A stretch of 24,739 bases of DNA from Bog-159 sp050011755 (lineage in GTDB: Bacteria; Acidobacteriota; Terriglobia; Bryobacterales; Bryobacteraceae). The notes under the pieces were generated by a model. It was not told the DNA's origin, ran no database searches, and was given only the letters and a program-made list of their open reading frames with translations. Shown piece after piece: positions 15,671-22,996 of this stretch. The position numbers were made by a program, and so were the translations under genes. How positions within the stretch are numbered: the stretch's first letter is position 1; each line of letters opens with the position of its first letter. The DNA lies in contig JBEKIM010000122.1 in NCBI GenBank assembly GCA_050011755.1, positions 1 through 24,739 of the forward strand, given 5' to 3'.

Positions 15671-18600
15671 CCGAGACGTTCACGAACCGGTCGGTTTCAT
15701 CCGCCAGGCCGAATAGCTCTTTGATCAGGTAATAGAGACTGAAGCTGAGGCCTCCCTTATCCCATTGCGGTTTGCCCGGATTGGGAAACCACCAGCCCAA
15801 ACGGACATTGAACATGGTCAGCAGGAATGCGACCAGCGGCGACGTGTTGTAGCCCATATTCGGGCTGGCCGCCGCGCCGGATATAGCCACCGCTTGCCCC
15901 AGCATGACGCCGCCCGCAAACTCGCGGTCGTCCTTTTTGGTCGGCGCATATCCGACCTTGGGGCGATCGGCGCCGCAGCGCAATGGCGTCATCGAGAACG
16001 AGGCGCTGTGGCGCGTATGCAGGGCAAGATCGGAACTGCCTCCCAGGTTGAGCGAGCAATTCAAAATTGGAAACGGTCCACGGTAATCGGCCACCAGTTT
16101 ACTGAGCTTCATATCGTCCCGGCTGTCGAATCCGGTAAAAGGCTGAGGTTGTCTCAGGCCCGGAGACCATCTGGCGGCGCCCAGATAGCAGCGCACCAGC
16201 CGGTTCCGGTAGAACTGATTCAATCCGAAGATGTTGATTTCGAAATACGTCGAGAAGACCAAACCGCAAGCAGCCGCCACCCCGAAGGCCGCTAATACCA
16301 GCCACACGTTCATGTCTTGCAGCGCACACCAGTAACCGCCCACGGAAACGGGATAGTTGGTGGCGAGGTTCACCACCAGGGCGTAGACCACGGTGGATAC
16401 GGCAAATACCGCGCCAACGATGAACAAGAAGCCGGCGGTTTTGCCAAGCCACTCCAGCCAAGGCGCCTTGCTCTGCGTGGCATTCCCGCTGGTCTTGCTG
16501 CTGTTGCCCGCGAACAGGCCGCCCAGCACCGTGGTGATCCAGCCGGCCACGGTTCCCGCGCCGACATGTGGGTGTGAGCGGAGCAGGGTGAGAATCGCAA
16601 GAGGTCCGAAAACGGCGCTCACACCGGCCGCTAGAACGAGCACCCCATAGATGCCCAGCCAGCTTCCGAATCGCGTCCACCACTCTCGAATCCATTCGCG
16701 GGAGTTGCGCCCGCAGAAACCGATAAACAGCACGATGCACAGCGTGAAAGCGGCCAGCACCAGCGCCGGACCAAATACGAACGCATACCAGTCGGACCGT
16801 TCACAGTCCAGCGACCACGCCCGGAAGAGATACAAGACCGCGCAGAGCAGCAGGTAGAGCGGTGCGGTAGACATTGGGCCGATCCACAACGCATGCCAGC
16901 GGCTGCGGGCCATTGTGGCGGCGGCGATCGCCGCCAGCGCGATACATGCAGTAGGCAGCAGGACTTTCCAGTTTCCCCAGGCGTTCAGCAGAATGTACGA
17001 GTATTCGAATGGGTTGCCGGCCGGATGCGTTGTGGCGGACGCAGGGGTCTCACCCCACAACAGGGCGGCGATCAGAAAGGCACCGATCCAGCTTGGCACA
17101 ACCGCCAATCCCTTAACCCAGAAGGCCGGGAAAGCGCCCTCCTTTCTTGAAGGATGCGTCAGACTCCAAAACAGGGTCGAGAACACCAGCAACGCCATCG
17201 CGGCCGCCACAAAGCCCGGCATGGACAGCCCGAACTCCACGGCCTTCAAGCCGCCCATCCAACGGAATACGCTTTGGCCCGCGAGCACGATCAGCAGCAG
17301 CGCCGCGAGCCATGTGGCCCCCGTGAGTTGAATCAGGAATGCGTTGCGCAGCCATGTTCCCCACATTGTCCAAGTGTCCGCGCTGAAGAATCCGGCGCTG
17401 GGCGCGAGATAGTTGGAGTAGCGCCGCAGGTGGGCCACGGAGTCGTCCCAGCCGGTCAGCCGTCCCAGCCAGTGCGAAGTCAGCTTCACGTTCGCCACCA
17501 GCCACGATCCGATAAAGCCGCCGCCGGACACGGTCGAGAGATAATCCACGTAGCGCAGCAGGTCGAATTCCTGAAGCCCCTCGAGGACTCCCAAATTAAA
17601 CGTGGCGCTGCGAATGCCGCCGCCCGAAAAAGTCAGCCCGATCAGGTTGCGGGGCTGATCGGATGTCGTGGCTCTCTGGCTCCAGCTAGGTCCGCAATCC
17701 ACCGGCGGGTTGCGGGAACCGGCATTGCCGCCGGTAGGGCCGGACACTTCCCGGAATTCGCGGCGCGCCCGCTGCGCTTCGATTTCGGTGAGTTCCTCGT
17801 CGAAGGTCCGCCGCCAGTGCGCCGTGGTTACGGGGAGATCCGGGTACTGCTCCGGATCGCGAAACTTCCACTCCTTCTCTTGCGCGATCTGGCAGGCGTT
17901 CTGGACCAGGTCGCAAGTAAGCTCGAAAACGCTGCGCAGGACTTCTTCCGCCTTCTGCAACTCACATTCGCCTTCCGCATCGCCGCGCAGTCTGGCTTGC
18001 AGGGCGAGAAGCTCCAGCCAGGATTTTGGCGAGTAGCTGACCGATCCGTCGGAGCATACGCCGGCTCTTAACAAGCGCGCGATCCAATACAGGTCCGCCA
18101 GCCCGAAGCGGGCGGCCAGCGGGTTGGTCACCGCCCATCCGGCCAAGGGACGATCATGATCGCATCGCCTTTCGCCGCCAGGCCCTTTCAACGCCCGTTC
18201 GCCGTCTGTGGCCGCGGGCGGATCGGCTGGTGGCGCGGCAGGCGCGTGGGCGCCCGAATCGAGATCGTTCAGGTAGAATTCACTGTGCGCGCAAGCCCAT
18301 GCGGCAAGACCTCCGGCAATATCCTTGAAACGGCCCGCGGTTCGGTTGTCGATCCCGGGTCCCAGGCCTCGCAGCCATCGTTCGAGAAGGTCGGGCTCGT
18401 CCTCGGAAATGAAATCGTCGAGGAATCTCAGTGCCCGCCCCAGTTTTGTTTTGGCCCGCGCATCCTCGGCCTCCTTCAATTTCAGGAAACGCTTCAGCGC
18501 TTCGCGAGCTTCCGTTGTTGCTCCGATAGTCGGAGGCACCGCCAGGGCGAACTCGCGCGTATTCTTGGGATCCGGTTCGCCAGGCTCGGCCTCCGGGCGG

Positions 18601-18992
18601 TTGCCGCCCAGCCATTCCGGCGCGGCAATACGGCCGGCCAGCAGGCGGACTCCGAAGTAAAGATACGCATTCGCATACCGCAGAAAGGCTTTGGACTTGA
18701 AGAGTTTCTCGAGGCCCGTCAAGTCCACGGGCGCCCCGTCCGGCTCAGTCAGGATGCCGATTTCCCGGCCGATTTCAAATAGCGTTAGCCGCTCTAGCGC
18801 GTCGTCCAGTTTCGCGCGCCGGTCGATTTCCGTCTGGTCCCGCTTGGCTTGAAAGCCCGCCTCCGCATGCGGCCTGAGGATCCGCCGCAGCCCGCCCTCG
18901 GGAGTGTCCGCCAGTTGCCGCACGATCGACCACACCCTGTCGTCGCGCATTTGCAGTATTCGGGTGAGATCCGTTTCAATTCCGTCGCTCAT
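15654..18992 (-). CDS. large membrane patatin-like phospholipase, N-terminal and main part
   Basis: 1112 residues from the ATG at 18992, preferred over the TTG at 19052 because AGGAG precedes it at good spacing. Residues 1-~440 are soluble and mostly helical, with no domain recognised. The patatin glycine-rich oxyanion motif is GLTFSGGGIRSATFNLG (~450). The nucleophile is S489 in LSTVSGGGFIGS, a TVSGG variant of GxSxG. Roughly residues 550-915 then hold about nine transmembrane helices inserted within the lipase domain. The remainder contains FNVRLGWWFPNP and the catalytic DGG with D1108 (VNVSDGGHF). Patatins hydrolyse acyl esters of phospholipids through this Ser-Asp dyad. The frame ends at TGA right after DGGHF; the domain continues in the +1 frame, giving ~1398 aa if joined. 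The gene lies 82 bp downstream of the selenoprotein candidate. Confidence 0.85.
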   Translation of the reverse strand: MSDGIETDLTRILQMRDDRVWSIVRQLADTPEGGLRRILRPHAEAGFQAKRDQTEIDRRAKLDDALERLTLFEIGREIGILTEPDGAPVDLTGLEKLFKSKAFLRYANAYLYFGVRLLAGRIAAPEWLGGNRPEAEPGEPDPKNTREFALAVPPTIGATTEAREALKRFLKLKEAEDARAKTKLGRALRFLDDFISEDEPDLLERWLRGLGPGIDNRTAGRFKDIAGGLAAWACAHSEFYLNDLDSGAHAPAAPPADPPAATDGERALKGPGGERRCDHDRPLAGWAVTNPLAARFGLADLYWIARLLRAGVCSDGSVSYSPKSWLELLALQARLRGDAEGECELQKAEEVLRSVFELTCDLVQNACQIAQEKEWKFRDPEQYPDLPVTTAHWRRTFDEELTEIEAQRARREFREVSGPTGGNAGSRNPPVDCGPSWSQRATTSDQPRNLIGLTFSGGGIRSATFNLGVLEGLQEFDLLRYVDYLSTVSGGGFIGSWLVANVKLTSHWLGRLTGWDDSVAHLRRYSNYLAPSAGFFSADTWTMWGTWLRNAFLIQLTGATWLAALLLIVLAGQSVFRWMGGLKAVEFGLSMPGFVAAAMALLVFSTLFWSLTHPSRKEGAFPAFWVKGLAVVPSWIGAFLIAALLWGETPASATTHPAGNPFEYSYILLNAWGNWKVLLPTACIALAAIAAATMARSRWHALWIGPMSTAPLYLLLCAVLYLFRAWSLDCERSDWYAFVFGPALVLAAFTLCIVLFIGFCGRNSREWIREWWTRFGSWLGIYGVLVLAAGVSAVFGPLAILTLLRSHPHVGAGTVAGWITTVLGGLFAGNSSKTSGNATQSKAPWLEWLGKTAGFLFIVGAVFAVSTVVYALVVNLATNYPVSVGGYWCALQDMNVWLVLAAFGVAAACGLVFSTYFEINIFGLNQFYRNRLVRCYLGAARWSPGLRQPQPFTGFDSRDDMKLSKLVADYRGPFPILNCSLNLGGSSDLALHTRHSASFSMTPLRCGADRPKVGYAPTKKDDREFAGGVMLGQAVAISGAAASPNMGYNTSPLVAFLLTMFNVRLGWWFPNPGKPQWDKGGLSFSLYYLIKELFGLADETDRFVNVSDGGHF

Positions 18993-19074
18993 GGCCGCTC
19001 CTGACGCTCGCTTCTGCCTGATAAAGCGGAAAATTGAATTGAAATGGGACAAGTCTGCCCGACGATTACGGTAT

Positions 19075-19824
19075 CTAGCCGAAAATGTGCGAGGCGCTTG
19101 CCTGTACGAACGCGGTGATCAAAGGGTGCGTCCGGCCCGCCTCCGACGACAATTGCGGCTGAAACAGTGTGGCCATGAAGAAGGGATGCGCGGGAAGTTC
19201 GGCGATGCGGATGTCTCCGTTTTCCGAGAAACCCGACAAGACCAGGCCGGCCGCCTGCAATCGTTCGCGATACTCTGGATTCACCTCGTAATTGCAAAAG
19301 TACCGCTCGGAGACTTCATCGCTGGCGTAAATCTCCCACGCGCGCGTGGCTCGCCGCAAGCGGATGCAGGCTGCGCCGTGCATGTTGGGCACGCCGGCGG
19401 ACCGATCCGGCATGGGGCATGCCACTGCGGTAATCAGCAGGTTCGAGGAAGGCACGCCGTGCTCCGCCGAGTCGGCGTCCGCAAGCCCCATCACGTTCCG
19501 GGCATACTCTAACAGAGTATGTTGGAAGCCGCCTCAAGTGCCGATCAGCGGCCAGGCTTGCGTGCGCGCGAAGCGGATGGCTGCAAGCGCGCCCTCCATG
19601 CTGTGGTAAGGGCTCCCGGAGGCGATGAACAGGCCGCTGTAATTCCGCAGGATTTTGTCCGCGCCCCGCTCCGCGCAGCCGGTCGCGACCCATTTCAAAT
19701 CCAGGCGGATGTCCAGCGCGTCCGCCGCATGTGCCAGCGAGCGGTTGATGGCGTGATGGGTTTCGTATTCCGGATTAAAATCGCCCACGATGGCAATACG
19801 GGCTGTGCCTGCGGCGTCGTTCAT
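19075..19824 (-). CDS. CTP synthase C-terminal region-related selenoprotein (UGA = Sec97)
   Basis: 249 residues if the TGA at 19536-19534 is read as selenocysteine. The start ATG 19824 has GGAAGG just upstream. ARIAIVGDFNPEYETHHAIN, then FIASGSPYHSMEGALAAIRF, then PLIGT-U-GGFQHTLLEYARN aligns with the glutamine-amidotransferase half of PyrG (consensus GICLGMQ). The TGA thus sits exactly at the nucleophilic Cys. Downstream, the frame continues with PyrG-like HPFFMATLFQPQ and THPLITAF to a TAA at 19077-19075. A SECIS-like hairpin follows the TGA. From recollection, a family with this name and Cys or Sec at this site is known in bacteria. No synthetase domain is present, so it is not a CTP synthase; substrate and partner are unknown. 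A standard gene caller would split it into two ORFs. Confidence 0.85.
19496..19527 (-). promoter_or_regulatory. bacterial SECIS-like hairpin
   Basis: On the coding (-) strand, 12 nt after the TGA, CATACTCT-GTT-AGAGTATG forms a perfect 8-bp stem with a 3-nt loop (19521-19503). TTCC (19527-19524) and GGAA (19499-19496) can add a lower 4-bp stem across an AA/CCC internal loop. The apical loop starts 20 nt from the UGA and its first base is G, both within the published bacterial SECIS pattern (loop 16-37 nt downstream, a G in the first two loop bases). It lies inside the coding region, as bacterial SECIS elements do. Confidence 0.75.
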
Positions 19825-20177
19825 GGGGCCTTCCATCATGCTATCAGGTGACAAGGCCAAGCGGCATGCCTGATCCTGAACGACGAATCTGTTTTTTGCA
19901 TTTTGCGGGTCTGCCCTACTGGTGCGCCATTGACTCATCCTGTCAGACGTGACCTGTTCCTCAACCTGAGCCGTCATCCGGCTTCCCAGAAACTGCTCAG
20001 ACGTCTGCCATCGGGTGCAGCCTGTCGCTTTCCAGGTTAACCACTACGGCCAACCGGCCTGATTGGGTGGGCAGGCCTGATCGGTCCAGCTAAAGTGGGG
20101 TAGGCAATCCCGCCCGAAAGCTGGTTTTTAGCTGGCTTTTCCCAAGGCTGCCGCTTGTGTCGCGTTACAATCCGGGG
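19825..20177. other. divergent intergenic region, no gene seen
   Basis: The ~350 bp between the selenoprotein and the acyl-CoA dehydrogenase. An open frame extends the selenoprotein upstream to 19977, but its composition does not look like a conserved domain. Visible structures are a perfect 10-bp palindrome CAGACGTCTG (19998-20007) with a matching half TCAGACGT at 19943-19950, a GGCCTG/CAGGCC inverted repeat around TGATTGGGTGGGCAGGCC (20057-20078), and a CCAGCT/AGCTGG pair (20086-20124) followed by TTTTT. Their roles are unknown. Confidence 0.5.
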
Positions 20178-21392
20178 ATGCACTTCGCGTACTCCCCGAA
20201 GGTCCAGGACCTGCAGCAAAAGCTGACTGCGTTCATGGACCAGTACATCTACCCGAACGAGCCGCTTTATTACCGGCAGATTGCCGCAGGAGACCGTTGG
20301 CAGCCGGTCCCCATCATCGAAGAACTGAAGCCGAAAGCCCGCGCCGCCGGTCTGTGGAACCTGTTCTTGCCCGATTCCGAATGGGGCGCGGGTCTCACGA
20401 ATCTCGAGTACGCACCGCTATGTGAAATCATGGGCCGCGTGGTTATGGCGCCCGAGGTGTTCAACTGCTCGGCGCCGGACACCGGCAACATGGAAGTGCT
20501 GGCGCGCTACGGCACGCCCGCGCAGAAAGAACAGTGGCTGGTCCCGCTGCTGGAGGGCCGCATCCGCTCCTGCTATTGCATGACCGAGCCGGCGGTTGCT
20601 TCGTCGGATGCCACCAACATCTGCGCGAGCATCGTCCGCGATGGCGGCGAATATCTGCTGAACGGCCGTAAATGGTGGTCCTCGGGCGCCGGCGATCCGC
20701 GCTGCAAAATCGCCATCTTCATGGGCAAAACGGATCCGCAAGCGCCGCGTCACAAGCAGCAGGCCATGATCCTGGCGCCTTTGGATACGCTTGGAATTAC
20801 CATTGAGCGCATGCTGCCCGTATTCGGGTACGACGACGCGCCGCATGGCCACGGCGAAGTCGTATTCCGAGATGTGCGCGTGCCCGCATCCAATATGCTG
20901 CTCGGCGAAGGCCGCGGCTTCGAGATCGCGCAAGGCCGCCTGGGGCCGGGACGAATTCATCATTGCATGCGGCTGATCGGTTTGGCGGAGCGCGCACTCG
21001 AAGCCATGTGCCGGCGGGCGCAATCGCGCGTCGCGTTCGGACGGAAGCTGGCGGAATTCGGCACCCAGCGCGCCGATATCGCCGACTCGCGCATGGAAAT
21101 CGAGCAGGCGCGCCTGCTCACTTTAAAGGCCGCTTACATGATGGATGTGGCGGGTAACAAGACGGCGCGTGCCGAGATTGCCATGATCAAAGTGGTCGCC
21201 CCGAACATGGCATTGCGCGTGATCGACCGCGCCATCCAGGCGCACGGCGGCGCGGGCGTGGCCGACGATTTCTTCCTGGCGCACGCCTGGGCGGGTGCTC
21301 GCACGCTGCGCCTGGCGGACGGACCCGATGAAGTTCATCGGGAGGCCGTCGCTAAGATGGAATTGCGCAAATATGAACCGGACAAAGCATGA
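20178..21392 (+). CDS. acyl-CoA dehydrogenase (ACAD10/11-like)
   Basis: 404 residues from ATG 20178 (or 411 from GTG 20157, which has AAGG about 9 nt upstream). An FAD flavoenzyme that introduces a 2,3 double bond into acyl-CoA and passes electrons to ETF. Family blocks are CYCMTEPAVASSDATNI (FAD/substrate loop), LNGRKWWSSGAGDPRC, GPGRIHHCMRLIGLAERALE, RVAFGRKLAEFGTQRADIAD and, near the end, IQAHGGAGVADDFFLAHAWA and LADGPDEVHRE. The DGPDEVH ending is typical of the ACAD10/11 branch, whose animal members handle 4-hydroxyacyl or long branched chains; the bacterial substrate is unproven. The last four bases overlap the SDR start (ATGA), so the two are translationally coupled. Confidence 0.9.
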   Translation: MHFAYSPKVQDLQQKLTAFMDQYIYPNEPLYYRQIAAGDRWQPVPIIEELKPKARAAGLWNLFLPDSEWGAGLTNLEYAPLCEIMGRVVMAPEVFNCSAPDTGNMEVLARYGTPAQKEQWLVPLLEGRIRSCYCMTEPAVASSDATNICASIVRDGGEYLLNGRKWWSSGAGDPRCKIAIFMGKTDPQAPRHKQQAMILAPLDTLGITIERMLPVFGYDDAPHGHGEVVFRDVRVPASNMLLGEGRGFEIAQGRLGPGRIHHCMRLIGLAERALEAMCRRAQSRVAFGRKLAEFGTQRADIADSRMEIEQARLLTLKAAYMMDVAGNKTARAEIAMIKVVAPNMALRVIDRAIQAHGGAGVADDFFLAHAWAGARTLRLADGPDEVHREAVAKMELRKYEPDKA

Positions 21393-22153
21393 AACTAACC
21401 GGTAGAGTCGCGGTGGTGACGGGCGGCGCAAACGGCATCGGCCGCGCGTTGTGCCGGCGGTTCGCGGCGGAGGGCGCGCGCGGTGTCGTGGTGGCGGACA
21501 TCGACGCCGCCGGCGCGGAGCGGGTAGCGTCCGAAATCGGCGGGCTGGCCGTTGCGGCGGACGTGAGCCGTGAGCGCGATATCGTCGAATTGGTCAGCCG
21601 CGCCACGGCGGCATGCGGCGCGATCGATCTGTTTTGCTCCAATGCGGGAATCGGCATCGAAGGCGGCGTCGAAACATCCGATAGCGACTGGCAGCGCATC
21701 TGGAATATCAATTTCATGGCGCACGTGTATGCCGCGCGCGCGGTCCTGCCGGGTATGCTGGCGCGCGGTGAAGGCTATCTGCTGCAGACCGCTTCCGCCG
21801 CCGGACTGCTGACGCAGGTGGGTTCGGCTCCCTACGCCGTCACCAAGCACGCCGCCGTGTCGCTGGCCGAGTGGCTATCGGTCACTTATGGCGATCGCGG
21901 CATCCGCGTGTCCTGCCTGTGTCCGCAGGGCGTGCGCACCAACATGCTGGCGGAAGCCGAACAGGGACCGGGCCGCTTCCTGGTGGAAGGCGCGCTCGAA
22001 CCCGAACAGGTCGCGGAGGCTGTGATCGTGGCGCTGGCCGAAGAGCGCTTCCTGATCCTGCCGCACCCGGAGGTCGGCGAGTACCTGCGCCGCAAGGCCG
22101 GCGACTACGATCGCTGGCTGCGCGGCATGCGGCGCATGCAGGCGAAACTCTAA
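21389..22153 (+). CDS. short-chain dehydrogenase/reductase (SDR)
   Basis: 254 residues, classical SDR. The NAD(P)-binding TGGANGIG is at 11-18, an acidic residue at D37 (VVVADIDA) favours NAD(H), NAG is at 85-87, catalytic S136 is in LQTASAAGL, and Y149/K153 are in YAVTKHAAV. CLCPQGVRTNML is the usual PG-type motif. It oxidises an alcohol or reduces a ketone; with the coupled acyl-CoA dehydrogenase it probably acts on a hydroxyacyl or alcohol intermediate of the same pathway (inference). The start ATG overlaps the stop of the preceding gene by 4 nt. Confidence 0.92.
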   Translation: MKLTGRVAVVTGGANGIGRALCRRFAAEGARGVVVADIDAAGAERVASEIGGLAVAADVSRERDIVELVSRATAACGAIDLFCSNAGIGIEGGVETSDSDWQRIWNINFMAHVYAARAVLPGMLARGEGYLLQTASAAGLLTQVGSAPYAVTKHAAVSLAEWLSVTYGDRGIRVSCLCPQGVRTNMLAEAEQGPGRFLVEGALEPEQVAEAVIVALAEERFLILPHPEVGEYLRRKAGDYDRWLRGMRRMQAKL

Positions 22154-22156
22154 TGA

Positions 22157-22219
22157 TGCCCGTGGCGCACGCTTTAGCGTGCCGGCGGGACTTTTAAGTC
22201 CCGCTCTGGAGTTTGGACG
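22157..22219 (-). repeat. twin-hairpin dispersed repeat, copy B (inverted)
   Basis: 63 bp, inverted relative to the copy at 14668. Both hairpins are perfect: GCACGCT-TT-AGCGTGC and GCGGGACTT-TT-AAGTCCCGC. It begins 3 bp after the SDR stop codon, so it will be transcribed as the 3' end of that mRNA and could act as a stabiliser or weak terminator. Confidence 0.85.
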
Positions 22220-22267
22220 ATCAAAGCCTATGTGGCTGGCGTTACTGGGGGCTGCTTGCTGGAACCT

Positions 22268-22300
22268 GGGGGCTGGGGGTTAGGGGCTTGGGGCAGGGGG
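22268..22300 (+). other. G-quadruplex-prone tract
   Basis: Five runs of 4-5 G separated by 2-3 nt (G5-CT-G5-TTA-G4-CTT-G4-CA-G5). This exceeds the usual four-tract quadruplex rule. It lies in the 251-bp non-coding stretch between the convergent SDR and the damaged small gene at 22405. G-runs continue more loosely to about 22432. Confidence 0.6.
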
Positions 22301-22404
22301 CTGGAATTGGTGCGGGATGCTTGCTGCGGGCGGTATTTGGGGACAGATTTGGCGGACTGCTTGGGGTCGTATGCAAGGTTGTCAAAGAGCAGGGGGGCAG
22401 GTGG

Positions 22405-22996
22405 CTAGCGGGTATCCTGGGAGGGGGGCGCGCAAGAGAGCGGCTGGGAGGCCGCGGCGCCGGACATTACGTATGCGGGCGGCGGGGCGGGCCGGTGCGC
22501 GGGAGCTGTGACGGCGGGCTCGGTTCGCACCGGCTGCACGGGCTCAGGCTGAGTGAACTCAGGCTGGGTGCGGACGCGGCGCTCGTTTTGTAACTGCTTC
22601 AGTTCGCGCATAGCAGTGCTGAAGGAGCGGTCGAGGCGGGCGCGCTGGGCCGAGACGCGATCAAGCAGGGCGAATTGTTCCGTGCCCGGCTCGGTGACGG
22701 TAAAGACCCTCTCTTCAATGCGATCCGTGCGCATGAGCAGCCAGTGGGCTACGGCCATGCGTTCGAGCAGGATTCTTTCGGTGGGGGCTTCGGGCTGCCA
22801 CTCGGATGCGAGGACATCCCAGAGCTGCTGGTAGGCGGCTTCGTCTTCGAAGGGGAGGACGACGATGCGCGCGCGGAGTCCGAAGGTGAGGGCGTTGAGG
22901 CGGACGGCGGCCTTGCCTTCCGGAGAGACGGGACCGGTGGCGTGTTGCGCGTTTTCGCGGTTGGCCTGGTGTTGTTTGCTAACTAGAAATCAGCAT
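22405..22996 (-). CDS. hypothetical acidobacterial protein, frame disrupted just after the start
   Basis: The - strand frame ending at TAG 22405 is open up to 22988 and encodes about 190 residues, beginning SKQHQANRENAQHATGPVSP, then EGKAAVRLNALTFGLRARIV and, later, a Pro/Thr/Glu-rich tail. The NREN/R-AQHSTGP-xxPEGKA-xxxNALxHGL lead-in is a pattern I recall from many small, function-unknown Acidobacteriota proteins. In this frame there is no ATG/GTG/TTG before that conserved part. The ATG at 22996, with an AAGGA ribosome site 8 nt upstream, reads MLIS-S-stop in another frame; removing one T at AGTTAGC would join them. The first usable in-frame ATG (22758) would skip the conserved N-terminus. 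It is therefore a recent pseudogene or a base error. Confidence 0.55.

Noticed and set aside
19534..19977. Two separate short genes (19534-19977 and 19075-19494) instead of one selenoprotein
   Set aside because: Each alone is half of an amidotransferase fold; the junction falls exactly at the nucleophile motif with a SECIS-like hairpin after the TGA, so one gene is the better explanation.
20086..20129. Rho-independent terminator (CCAGCT...AGCTGG then TTTTT)
   Set aside because: The polarity is + strand but no + strand gene ends upstream; the neighbouring gene on the left is on the - strand. It could only be a leader attenuator, for which there is no evidence.
22553..22986. + strand frames 22553-22834 and 22675-22986
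   Set aside because: They lie opposite the recognised NREN-AQHATGP-type gene on the - strand and show no protein-like motif of their own.
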